In this document: positions 1 to 10,300 of the stretch, piece by piece
How positions within the stretch are numbered: the first letter of the stretch is position 1
Layout of the letters: every line of letters starts with the position of its first letter
NCBI GenBank assembly: GCA_019637995.1
Contig: JAHBUQ010000001.1
Span: forward strand, 1,167,589 to 1,231,588
Reading direction: 5' to 3'
DNA length: 64,000 nt
Source: Ignavibacteriota bacterium
GTDB taxonomy: Bacteria; Bacteroidota; Ignavibacteria; Kapaibacteriales; UBA2268
The notes under the pieces: generated by a model
Seen by the model: only the letters and a program-made list of their open reading frames with translations
What the model was told of the DNA's origin: nothing
The model's database searches: none
Program-made: the position numbers and the translations under genes

Positions 1-1829
1 TTCCATAAAATATCATTCTTACCTAAGTTTTTTGTTAGATATATGTTTTTACTACTGTCTATATGATATATTGTGTAGGGATGGTACCAACCATAACCTT
101 CTCTTAGAGAATCTCTACCCCCGTATTTCTCAAAAAGAAATCTGAAATCATTATCCTGTTCGGATGTAAAAATAAGTTTCCCGTCTGAATCATATATGTT
201 GTAATATACGTCATAGAAACTTTGGTTTTGTTTAAATTTTTCCTTATTTTTTATTTCCTGATTCATTGTTAAAAACGAACCATCATTTAAAAAACACACA
301 GTTTTATAATCCATGGTTATACTGCTACATCCAAAGTCGCTTTTTGAAAAGTCAACCTGCCGTCTGTTTGCGACAAGATAGATTTTGTTACGTTTGATTT
401 CATGGTTATAAATAAGCTCACCACTCAGATTATATTTCTGAAGAAACAAGCCGTAATCATAAACTGTGTCGTTATTGCCCTGATACTGTCCTAAAGCTAT
501 AAGTGAAATTGTACTATCTTTCAGATAGAGAACTTTTTCGTATGACTTGTTAATATTCCATTCAAATTGATTATTACGTAATATAAACTCATTATAATTA
601 TTGTTAACGTCAGAAACCATGTTGAAGAATAATTCGCCATCCATGTAAGTATGTTTGAATTGCTTAATTCCGTCGGGTTTTTCGAGTTCAAAACGGTTAA
701 GAAGCAATCCGCTTTTCATATCGAACATACTAACAAATACTGCCTCTCTATCATAAAAAAATGATGTACTATCGTAATATGTGTAAGATTGTGAATAGAT
801 TGCAGCTATACTGTCCGTCGCATCCCATGATATGACAAAATTATATTTCTCATAAATGTATGTACTCCATTCCTTTTCGCCTTCCGGATTGTACTTGTAA
901 ATTACAGCCGGTAAAAAATCAGTATATCGTGCAGAATGTCGAATATGTTTTTTTGTACGAAATTTTGCATCTTCAATAAACTCACTGTCCCTGACATCAT
1001 TTGTAACAAGAAACATGGAGTTATCGCTTAGTCTTTTTACATTGTTATAATTAAGTGAAAAGCTGTAATAAATTGGGTCATAAGGAAATCTGTCAAATCT
1101 GTATAATGATTTAATTCTGTTTAGTTTGGCACTCACGAGAGTAACGGGGTCAATTATAAGTTCTTTAGAGTTGTCATAATCGCCTGTTTCAAAACTTAGA
1201 ATATTGCCGTTTAATACGTAATTACTGTTTATTTCTTCTTTCCTGTTGTCAATAATTTGGTATGTAAAAGGAGCTTCCTTGTTAATATCTCCAAGTAAAG
1301 TAGGGATAATGAGTTTCATATCATCATTAAGTTTCGGATTATCAGAATGAATTATCTCCATACTGATTTTCTTGGGGTCTGCTTCCGGATGAACGATATA
1401 GTCATACCGCAAACTGCCTTCATCATAATAAAACCTCAAATCTATACCTTCATAAATACCCTCATACACAACTTCCTGATAGCTATATACATTTGAAATG
1501 AACTCGCTTCCACTCATAATAAAATTATCATAACCGGGAAGTCTGTATTTTGTCTCAGTTTTGAAAGATACTTTGCTATTCTGTAATTCCACATCAACCC
1601 TCACGGCTTCGAATCCTGTACTGTCATAAGATTTGATTACATAGCTCCAGCCACTTTTACGGAGATAAATCGTATAATTGTTCGCCTCACCTGTAAACAA
1701 AACTTCGCTACGGATTTTTCCATCTTTGTCTCTAATCTGCCCTTTGTTTTCCAGAAAAGAGTAGGAAGCAAATAAATAACTGTTGCTCATTAATAGCGAT
1801 ACAATTACAGAAAGTAGCAATCTTTTCAT
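1..1829 (-). CDS. Secreted DUF7948-type beta-propeller-like protein, 3' end cut by window edge
   Basis: An open reading frame runs on the minus strand from an ATG at 1829 off the left edge, about 609 codons, with no stop in the stretches I translated. The start is preceded by a GGAG ribosome site. The first 21 residues form a signal peptide (MKRLLLSVIVSLLMSNSYLFA). The mature protein opens with SFLENKGQIRDKDGKI, the ENKGQ opening typical of DUF7948 domains in Bacteroidota exported proteins, and a later IDPVTLV segment fits the end of that domain. The rest alternates short hydrophobic strands with polar turns, as in beta-propeller or beta-sandwich repeats. The C-terminus, where a sorting signal would sit, lies outside the window. 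Enzymatic function is unknown. It reads in the same direction as the next T9SS protein upstream, 87 bases away. Confidence 0.8.
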   Translation of the reverse strand, partial: MKRLLLSVIVSLLMSNSYLFASYSFLENKGQIRDKDGKIRSEVLFTGEANNYTIYLRKSGWSYVIKSYDSTGFEAVRVDVELQNSKVSFKTETKYRLPGYDNFIMSGSEFISNVYSYQEVVYEGIYEGIDLRFYYDEGSLRYDYIVHPEADPKKISMEIIHSDNPKLNDDMKLIIPTLLGDINKEAPFTYQIIDNRKEEINSNYVLNGNILSFETGDYDNSKELIIDPVTLVSAKLNRIKSLYRFDRFPYDPIYYSFSLNYNNVKRLSDNSMFLVTNDVRDSEFIEDAKFRTKKHIRHSARYTDFLPAVIYKYNPEGEKEWSTYIYEKYNFVISWDATDSIAAIYSQSYTYYDSTSFFYDREAVFVSMFDMKSGLLLNRFELEKPDGIKQFKHTYMDGELFFNMVSDVNNNYNEFILRNNQFEWNINKSYEKVLYLKDSTISLIALGQYQGNNDTVYDYGLFLQKYNLSGELIYNHEIKRNKIYLVANRRQVDFSKSDFGCSSITMDYKTVCFLNDGSFLTMNQEIKNKEKFKQNQSFYDVYYNIYDSDGKLIFTSEQDNDFRFLFEKYGGRDSLREGYGWYHPYTIYHIDSSKNIYLTKNLGKNDILW

Positions 1830-1916
1830 GATATAACTCCAAAATATTTTTTTATTCTATTTAAAAACAACTTCATAATGTCTATAACAACTAAAAAACG
1901 ATTTTGTTACAATTAT

Positions 1917-4900
1917 CTACCTCACCACCACTACCTGCTCCCTAAGCAGTGTCCAGGGGGCTGTTAAGTGGATTGTATAAATGCCATTGCCCAGATTTTG
2001 CGTGTTGATGTTGTAGTCTTTTTGCTCGAATGTTTTGTCGGATTTTGTAAATTCTGTGCGATACACTTCACGACCCTGAACATCAAATATTACAAGGCGG
2101 AAGCTGCCATCCTCCTGCGTACCGATGTTGACTTTCAACTCTCCGCCAGAAGGATTAGGTGAAACAGACATGCGTGTTGGGGCGAACATCTGGATTGTCG
2201 CAATGTCATTTACACAGCCGTCCACACTTAGCCAGCCGTTTGTAAACAGTGCTTCGTAGCGGCTTTTCGCAAGTTTCACATCTTCAATTATGATTGGAGT
2301 CGGCTCTGACCTGCCCAAAAGTGCTTTGCCATATATTACATTAATTTCAGATTTTATTTGCCGGAAATCTCCGTTTGATGCAATTTTGAGAACCCGCTCA
2401 TTGCCGATGATTTCATTCTGAATTATACTGCCTAATTTCACGCTTTCCGGTGCAAAATATTCCTTATCAATTGCGATTTCAATTTCATAATCTGTAGTCA
2501 GATTTTGCGGTGCCGGGCATTTGATTTGTCCGTAAAGCGGGATTTCAATTGACTCACCGGCTTCTGAATAAATTTCATCAAACGAAAATTCAATGATTTG
2601 CTTAGCAGATGCAGAAATTGGGATTGATTTAGAATATTCACAAGGCGTATTTGAATAAAGCACTAATTCATCGTCAAATATACCTGCATCTTGTGGATTG
2701 AATCTAATTTCAATATTTACAATTTCACCGTTCTTATATGTTTTTAGAAGCGAATTATAATTGACAATTTCAAATAAATTGTTAGATGTTGTAATACTGG
2801 AAATTGTAAATTCTGTTTCCGTTTCAATTTTAAATTGTAAATTTTCAATTTTTGAATTCCCGACGCAAAGTTCATCAAAAATTAATTTTTCTTTATCAAA
2901 TTGTATTTCGGCATCATATTTGAAAATTTCTATTTCTGCAGTATCGGCACAGCCAAACTCATTTTTCACAATCAACTCATAAATTCCGGCATCTTTCACG
3001 GTAATTGCAGGCGTAGTTTCACCTGATGACCACAAGTATTCGGCGTAAGTGCTTGCGGGGTATATGCTTGTGCTGTCATGGAAGCATAATTTTGTATTAT
3101 CTGCCAATAATTCAAGTGCTAAATCAGGATGAATTTTCACTTCAATTTCAGTACTATCAGAGCATACATTATCATTTGTAGCAAATAGTTTGTAAACTCC
3201 TGATTCTGTTACAGTTATGCTCTCAGTTGTTTCACCCGTTGACCACAAATATTCAAATTCAGGGTTGAAATATTCCGAAGTTAATACAATTTTTTCGCCA
3301 AAGCATACTTCGGTTTTGTCTGCAAGTATTGATGCGACCGGATTCTCAAGAAATTCAACTTTTATATGTGCAGTATCGGCGCAGTTATTTTCGGCAATAG
3401 CAATCAGATATAGTTCGCTATTTTGTGTGAAAGTACGCTCCGGTTCAGTGTTTCCGTCAGACCATATATAATTGTAAGCAGAGTTGATTTCAAGTGGTTT
3501 AATTGTCAGACTTTCACCTTCGCATAGCCGGTAATGCGACTTTTCAAAAGCTACATCCGGCTTCTCAAATTCCTGAATTGTAATTGAGTCAATACCTTCA
3601 CAGCCCGCTTCAGTTCTCACTTTAAGGATATATTTCCCACCTTTTGTAACTAATATTGACGGCGAAGTTTCACCTGTTGACCATTCGTAAAGCACATCAT
3701 CACCTGTTAAATCTGTGCTTAAAAATAATGTATCGCCTGTACAAATTCTGTCTTCACCAATGAAATTATATCTCAAATCTTCGCTATATGTTACATAAAC
3801 AGTATCATAAGATTTGCAGCCAAATTCATTTTCGACAGTCAGGTGGTACTCACCTTCATTACGTATAATTATGGAAAATGTCGTATCACCTGTTGACCAT
3901 TTATAATTGTAAGCAGAACTCCGGTAAGCACTTAGAGTAGTAGAGCCGTTTTTGCAGAAGGATAAATTTCCTGAAATTTTAACAAAAGAAGGTTGGTGCA
4001 CTTCAATATAAATAGAATCATATAACACACTACCTTTAATATTAACTTTAATCTTATATAGTCCTGAGTGTGTCAAATTTGCATTTGATATTTCAATCAC
4101 TTTACCTTCAAATTCTGAACCTTCCGGCAATGTCCATGTATATTTATTGCTTGTATAATCCGGAAGTGGATTAGCAGTTAAAATTAAATCATCACCTACG
4201 CATACAGTGTTAGTCGTTATTTTAATTGAAAAGTCGGTAATTTCAGCAAGAATATTTGGAAGACCGACATGCAGTTTATTTGAAGTAAATTTCTCATGTG
4301 TAAATGATAAATCACATGAATCACCTTTTATATTTGGATTATTAATTACATAAAGTTTATTTAAGCGTGATGATATATAGATTTTTCCATTTGGAGCAAT
4401 TTGTAGAGCAGCATAACTTGATTTTATATTATCAAGAATATGAATATTATTCTTTATATATTCAATATTCAAATCGGTGATATCCATTTGTATAATAAAT
4501 CCAAGGTGAAAACAACCTAAATATAGTTTTGTATTATCATTAGAAAATTCAACACCGTATAGGTTATAAATTTTTTTATTAATTATTTGTTCGAGATTAA
4601 TGTTTAATAATAAGCTGATTTTACCTGTCAGATTGTCAAATGTTAATATTTCCAGATTACCAGAATTTAAACCAGCATTTGCTAACAAATTTCCTTGTAA
4701 ATTAGATTTTAAATATCCAATACCATCATAAGTTGAATATTTTGTTCCAGCAAAACTTGAAACAACGTTTTGCGTATCAACACCATCTTTGGTCAAAAGA
4801 AAAACATCGAAAATATTTGATTCCTCCCTATGTGTTATTATCCAAATATCTGTACCGTTACCATGTCTAACAGCAGTAAGTTGCTCTGTAGAAGGTGCAT

Positions 4901-5396
4901 AAAGCAAATTATTTAATTCAACTATTTCTCCTTTTCCTTCATTTTTACGTAAATCAACAATTGAATAATTATAACCTAATTCAGAACATACTGCCGGCGT
5001 GGTTTTACTTCCAGCAGTAAAAATATAATATATAGAGTCAGATTCCGGTTTTTTTACGATAATTGAAGATTGAGTGGCTGATATACCGCCGTTCATTTGT
5101 TCAGTAATTGGGTCATAAACACCGTCATTGAATTTCATAATTGTTTGATTATCAATATAATTAAATACCCAAAGTCCATTAGAAGAAAACAAAAACTTAC
5201 CGGTTGAATCTGAAATTGAAGTGCACCCTTCCCAAGTTGTTAAAATGCTATTTGTAAGAATTTCAGGTTCTCTGTCGGGTGTATTAAAGGTAATAACATT
5301 GTCGCCACCATAATCCCAGTTATATGCTTCCTTTTGGGAGTATGTGCTAAAAACATTAAGCACTAAACCAATTAAAATCAAATAAAATGTTTTCAT
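1917..5396 (-). CDS. T9SS-exported surface protein with propeller and about six Ig-like domains
   Basis: Length is 1159 residues. Residues 1-20 are a signal peptide. Residues about 30-390 read like a beta-propeller similar to those in gliding-associated surface proteins. From about 397 to 825 there are about six Ig/PKD-like repeats of 65-75 residues with the recurring pattern C-x-G-(D/E), YxWSTGETTxSI and GxYxLxVxNxxGC. Two further beta domains follow, ASH-like at about 835-930 and cohesin-like at about 935-1065. The final 80 residues (SPNPSGGELKVNIG, then a VFDVQGREVY-like segment and GNGIYTIHL) form a type A T9SS sorting domain. The protein is therefore expected to be secreted across the outer membrane and anchored or released there. 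A GGGG ribosome site precedes the ATG. Ligand and enzymatic role are not evident; adhesion is an inference. Confidence 0.88.
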   Translation of the reverse strand: MKTFYLILIGLVLNVFSTYSQKEAYNWDYGGDNVITFNTPDREPEILTNSILTTWEGCTSISDSTGKFLFSSNGLWVFNYIDNQTIMKFNDGVYDPITEQMNGGISATQSSIIVKKPESDSIYYIFTAGSKTTPAVCSELGYNYSIVDLRKNEGKGEIVELNNLLYAPSTEQLTAVRHGNGTDIWIITHREESNIFDVFLLTKDGVDTQNVVSSFAGTKYSTYDGIGYLKSNLQGNLLANAGLNSGNLEILTFDNLTGKISLLLNINLEQIINKKIYNLYGVEFSNDNTKLYLGCFHLGFIIQMDITDLNIEYIKNNIHILDNIKSSYAALQIAPNGKIYISSRLNKLYVINNPNIKGDSCDLSFTHEKFTSNKLHVGLPNILAEITDFSIKITTNTVCVGDDLILTANPLPDYTSNKYTWTLPEGSEFEGKVIEISNANLTHSGLYKIKVNIKGSVLYDSIYIEVHQPSFVKISGNLSFCKNGSTTLSAYRSSAYNYKWSTGDTTFSIIIRNEGEYHLTVENEFGCKSYDTVYVTYSEDLRYNFIGEDRICTGDTLFLSTDLTGDDVLYEWSTGETSPSILVTKGGKYILKVRTEAGCEGIDSITIQEFEKPDVAFEKSHYRLCEGESLTIKPLEINSAYNYIWSDGNTEPERTFTQNSELYLIAIAENNCADTAHIKVEFLENPVASILADKTEVCFGEKIVLTSEYFNPEFEYLWSTGETTESITVTESGVYKLFATNDNVCSDSTEIEVKIHPDLALELLADNTKLCFHDSTSIYPASTYAEYLWSSGETTPAITVKDAGIYELIVKNEFGCADTAEIEIFKYDAEIQFDKEKLIFDELCVGNSKIENLQFKIETETEFTISSITTSNNLFEIVNYNSLLKTYKNGEIVNIEIRFNPQDAGIFDDELVLYSNTPCEYSKSIPISASAKQIIEFSFDEIYSEAGESIEIPLYGQIKCPAPQNLTTDYEIEIAIDKEYFAPESVKLGSIIQNEIIGNERVLKIASNGDFRQIKSEINVIYGKALLGRSEPTPIIIEDVKLAKSRYEALFTNGWLSVDGCVNDIATIQMFAPTRMSVSPNPSGGELKVNIGTQEDGSFRLVIFDVQGREVYRTEFTKSDKTFEQKDYNINTQNLGNGIYTIHLTAPWTLLREQVVVVR

Positions 5397-5644
5397 AATT
5401 AAACCCCATAAATATTTTCAATACTGTACAAATTCAAATGACAAATTAACAAAAATAATTATAATCTCCAAATATTATTTTTCATATCTATAAAATCATA
5501 GTATCATTTTATTACTTAGAGATACTTGTTTGTTAATGTGGAAATGGCGATAAAAAAATGCAAAATATCTATTGATAATTATTCAATAATACGCAAAAAA
5601 CATCTTTTTTGAATTCGACATTTCTACTAATAAAAAAGTTATAT

Positions 5645-7096
5645 TTAATTAATAGAATGAGAAATAATTCTTGATCTTTCAAAATCATAAAGAGTAAGAC
5701 GTCTTAGATTATAATATGCAGTCCAGAAAGATTTGAGAAGCTGAATATATGATTGAAAAGCTAAATCCTTTTCACTCTGAGCAATAAAGAAAGAATTCAG
5801 GTCAATTTTGCCTATATAGTATCTGTTTTTTGCTACTTCAAATCTCCGTGCTGCAATTGTATCAGCTTTAGCGGCTATTTCAACTTGTTGAATTAGCTGC
5901 TTCAGTCTAAGTGCCTGATATCGGACATTAATCTCAAGATTTGTTTTTGCAAGTTCAGTGTTAATTTCTGTTCTTCTCTTATCTTCAAGAGCAGCTTCTA
6001 ACTCAGCCTCTCCCCTGCCAAATCTGAAGATCGGTATTTGAAGTGAAATATCAAATCGTTGCTGCTGAAGCAATTCCTGATATGCATCTCTCAGCATCTC
6101 ATTGCTGTTATTCAGACCGAATGAAGCAACCAGATTTGCATTAATTCGGTTATTACTTTCGGCATTCAATAAATTCATCTCGGCACGAAGCTTATCCACT
6201 TCGAAATTGTAAAAATCAGGATTATTCTGTTTTGCCTGGCTAACTGCAAATTCTTCATCAATGTTTAGTTTCGGTACAAATAATGGCGGCTGAACCTGCA
6301 AATCAACTTTATTCTGCAAGCCAAGCTCAACGGCAAACTCCTCCATAACCTGGCGATAATCAAGCAGAGCCCGCTCATAGGAATTTCTGGCATTCAGAAA
6401 AGCGAGTTCGCTCTGCAGCAAGTCGTTTTCAGCAATTCTACCAACATCAAATCTACCTTTGGAAATTGTATATAGTGTATCATTAACACCGACATTTTGC
6501 TCTGCATTTTGCAAGTTCATACGAGCAATATATAAATCAAAAAATTTTTGTGTAGTATTCATCGAAATTCTCTCAATTTCAGCAGAATATTCAAAGTCAT
6601 TTGTTTGCTGAGCAATATCCTGTATTTTATTTTCCCATTTCATTTGATTGTATGCAAAAATTGGTTGGCGATATGAAAGCATTACCGGAGTAGTTCGCCA
6701 AATTGAATAATCCCTTGTTCCAAATGCATCAATCCTTGAAAGCCCGGACATAAGTGTAACTTCAGAACCAAGTGCCGCAATTCTTTGCGACAAAGATATA
6801 CCACCGGAGCCGAAATACTGACTCTGCGGCTGGAAAAACTCAGAACCATCAGGTTGAAGAACGGGAATAATTTCACGTGATAATCCGGGAATGGAAACAC
6901 TCAAATTTATCTGCGGTAAAAATCCGGCTTTGAATGCATTGATTCTGCCTGTTCTTGCTTTGTATGACGATTTTGCTGAATTAGCACCAGGACTGTTTTT
7001 GATTGCATAATTTATACATCTATCCAAATCAAAAATTACTTTTTCCTGAGAAAAAGCTATACCAGTGCTTATCAATAAAAAAAATATGTATTTCAT
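5645..7096 (-). CDS. TolC-family outer membrane efflux protein
   Basis: The 483-residue protein has an N-terminal signal peptide (to about residue 16, ending in AFSQ) and the doubled long helical hairpins of outer membrane efflux proteins: DLDRCINYAIKNSPG near the start, RxDVGRIAENDLLQSELAFLNARNSYE near residue 215, and the second-half equivalent RRFEVAKNRYYIGKIDLNSFFIAQSEKD near residue 420. In this family a trimer forms the outer-membrane and periplasmic channel of tripartite exporters or type I secretion. Length is normal for the family. No inner-membrane pump or adaptor lies next to it, so the substrate cannot be guessed. It is divergent from the 1663-residue surface protein across 228 bases. 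Confidence 0.9.
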   Translation of the reverse strand: MKYIFFLLISTGIAFSQEKVIFDLDRCINYAIKNSPGANSAKSSYKARTGRINAFKAGFLPQINLSVSIPGLSREIIPVLQPDGSEFFQPQSQYFGSGGISLSQRIAALGSEVTLMSGLSRIDAFGTRDYSIWRTTPVMLSYRQPIFAYNQMKWENKIQDIAQQTNDFEYSAEIERISMNTTQKFFDLYIARMNLQNAEQNVGVNDTLYTISKGRFDVGRIAENDLLQSELAFLNARNSYERALLDYRQVMEEFAVELGLQNKVDLQVQPPLFVPKLNIDEEFAVSQAKQNNPDFYNFEVDKLRAEMNLLNAESNNRINANLVASFGLNNSNEMLRDAYQELLQQQRFDISLQIPIFRFGRGEAELEAALEDKRRTEINTELAKTNLEINVRYQALRLKQLIQQVEIAAKADTIAARRFEVAKNRYYIGKIDLNSFFIAQSEKDLAFQSYIQLLKSFWTAYYNLRRLTLYDFERSRIISHSIN

Positions 7097-7230
7097 GGCA
7101 ATCTAACTTGAATACTGAAAATATACTTTAATTTGCATTTTTCTGCATTTCAAAAATATGAAAAATAATTTATCTTTTTCAAATATTTTATTTAAATATT
7201 AGCAAAAGTTGGTATATTCTTGCATTATTG

Positions 7231-7261
7231 TTGTTTTTTTATGTGGATTGTGCTAATTTTG
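7231..7261 (+). promoter_or_regulatory. Putative Bacteroidota-type promoter for the VWA/WD40 surface gene
   Basis: TTG at 7231-7233 and TAATTTTG at 7254-7261 are 20 bases apart and match the TTG/TAnnTTTG arrangement. They lie 64 bases upstream of the GTG start at 7325. A second TAATTTTG at 7293-7300 lacks a well-placed upstream TTG. Confidence 0.4.
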
Positions 7262-7324
7262 TAACAATTTAATGATGTAATTGTCTATATTATAATTTTG
7301 TGATTCGTTTATTAAATTTAAAAA

Positions 7325-10300
7325 GTGAAACTGTTGTTGGAAAAGATATATCTAAAATCACCTTTGTTGATTTTTGTAATTTTGATATTGTCAAATTATT
7401 CAATATCAATTGCTTATGATTTTTATCATTTCAAAACAGACTACAGTAAATATCCTTCTGTTGAAATTAACGGCATATTAATTAATAACAATCTACCTCA
7501 GAACTTTGGCACCAACAATCTAATAATCAGCGAAAATGCTAAACAATCAGAAATCATTTCAAGTAACTGCAATTTCATCTCAAATTCCGATGAGCAGGTA
7601 AATATATTAATTCTAATTGATTACTCCGCTTCAATGCTAAATAGAAATGCAAATTTAGTGAGAAATACGTTAATTGAGATATTTCAGGATGTTGAATTAA
7701 ATAATCTCAAAATTGGAATTATGGGTTTTAACCATCAGAATTATTTCATTTCAGATTTCAACTCAAATTTTGATGAAATATTTTTTCCTGATGATATTCC
7801 GAATTCAGGTTTTAATGATATTACTAACGCCCTTGCAAATGCAACAACAGGTGCTATAGAAATTCTAAAAAAGTTAAATGGCAGAAAAGAAATTCTATTG
7901 ATAAGCAATGGTTCAGAATCCGGCAATCTGAATACTTTAAGGAATCAACTTATTCAAAATAATATTCGTTTAAATGCTATTGCACTTGATTTTAATCCAT
8001 CACAAATCATAAAACAACTTTCTGAATCAACATCAGGCTTCAGTTTAGGAAAAATTATTAATAATGACGCCTTAAATTCAGCTGTTAAGGGATTTTTATA
8101 TCTTGCCGAATTTCAAGATGCTTGTACAATTTCATATAAATCATTCACTTGTCAAAAAGATAATATTTTAAATCTAAATTTTACTGAATATGGTATTAGC
8201 AGAAATCTGCAAATTGAAATTCCTGAATATAATCACCCAAGACTTTTAATTGAACCAAAATATCATTATTTCGGGCTTCGTCTCCCACCAGCCAAACCTA
8301 CTGTAAATATAAGTCTTACAGCATTGAATGGCGATATTCAAATTGATGAATTTATTGATAATGAATATTTTAGAGTTACAACTCAACCAAAAAATTTTCT
8401 TCTCAGAAATGGGGAATCTAAAACAATTACAATTGAGTTCCTACCAAAAGATTCATCATATATTTTCAGAGATATTGAGATACACGGTAGCTTTTGCAAT
8501 GCCGGAAGAGTCAGTTTGGCAGGAGGCTCGGACAGACTACTTGAAATTGATAAAACAATAAGAGTGACAGCTCCGAACGGTGGGGAGTCACTGCCTGCAG
8601 GCTCATACTATACAATCACTTGGGAAGGAACTTTGCCAAGCGATACAGTGAAAATCGAATACAGTACAAACGGAGGCAGTACTTGGAATAAAATAACAAA
8701 TTCTGCATTCGGTAATAGTTTTGTATGGAGAAATATTCCGAATACAATAAGCAATAATTGCCTTTTAAATGTTAGTCAACTTTCAAAATATGATTTGAGC
8801 CGTAATATCATATCATTGAATGGTATTCTTGGGAATGTTGTCGAATTAGTTTGGCGGAATGACCTCAATGAAATCTATACTGGTAGCACTGATGGTTTTA
8901 TAAGGTTGTGGAATGCCTCAACCGGAGAGCCGATAAGGACAGTAATAGGTGGAATTAGTGAATTAAAAGATTTTGATGTAAGTTCACTGAATAATTATTA
9001 CTGTTTTATAACAGCAAACAGCAACAAAATTAGCTTTAGAAATATTGATAATGAATTCGAGGAATCATCTATCACAGTTGATGGAGAGATAATATCTTCT
9101 GTTGACTGGAATCCGGAAAATAATTTCATTGCAGCTGCAACAGAATCCGGCAAAGTATTTTTGTTTGATTTTCCATCTGCTACTGCTTCAAAAATATATT
9201 CCTATTCAAATCAAATAACATCTGTTGAATGGGACAAAAGCGGTAGTAAATTATCAGTTGGATTTGATGATGGATTTGTCAGAGTAATAGACCTGACGAC
9301 AGACCAAGTGACCCATATTAAAGCAAGTGACCAAAGAATAAATTCAGTCCGGTTTAATCCTTTAGGTTCAGTTATAGTAACATCGTCAATGAATGAAATC
9401 ATAAGAGTTTGGGATGTCTCATCAGGAAATAATTTAACAAGTTTTGTAAATAACAGAAAGCCTGTAAACGCACTAGCCTGGGACCCAGCTGCAAAATTTA
9501 TCGCATCATCATCTGCTGACTCTGCTGTTTCATTGTGGCAACCCGGTACCGGAAATAAGTTTTATACTTTTACCGGACACAATAATATGGTAAATAATAT
9601 TAAATGGCGGCACGATGGAGGCAGAATTGCAAGTTCGACAATTCAGGGCGAAGTATTCATCTGGACTCCTGACGATATTCCATTTAGCCGTCCTACTCTT
9701 CAGGAAGATGTCTCCGACAGTGTTTGGTCAATTGTTAATCCAACACTAACAAGCAAAAATGTGAATTTTCCGATTTTGAGGGTTGGCGATGCAATTGATT
9801 CCAACATAACAGCGATTATTAAAAACCCCAATTCATACCCCATTTATATTGATACAATTATCATAAGGGGTGCAAGCCGCTCATTTAGCATATCATCAGA
9901 AATGCCGCTTTTTCCTGTTAGCCTTAATTCCGGTGATTCAATTAACCTCATGATCAGGTTCAATCCCGAATCAAGTGGCTCGAAGTTGGATACATTATTA
10001 TTTCTAAGTGGTTTAAGGGAGTACAGGTCATTTCTGTTTGGTTATGCTGAAGATAAATTGATTGAAATTTCACCTGCAGTACATGACTTTGGAATTGTGA
10101 AAATTGGATTTGATTCAGATATCTTTAGATTTAATATTATAAATTTAGGCACAAGTGACATTTACATTGAAAGTATCTCCCCAATCCTTAATCCTGACAA
10201 TCAGTACCAAACTGTTGGATTTTCACCCGGATTTATTCCTTCCGGAAATCAAAAGTCGGTTGAAATGGTATTCAATCCAAGTTCATTTGCAATGTCAGGT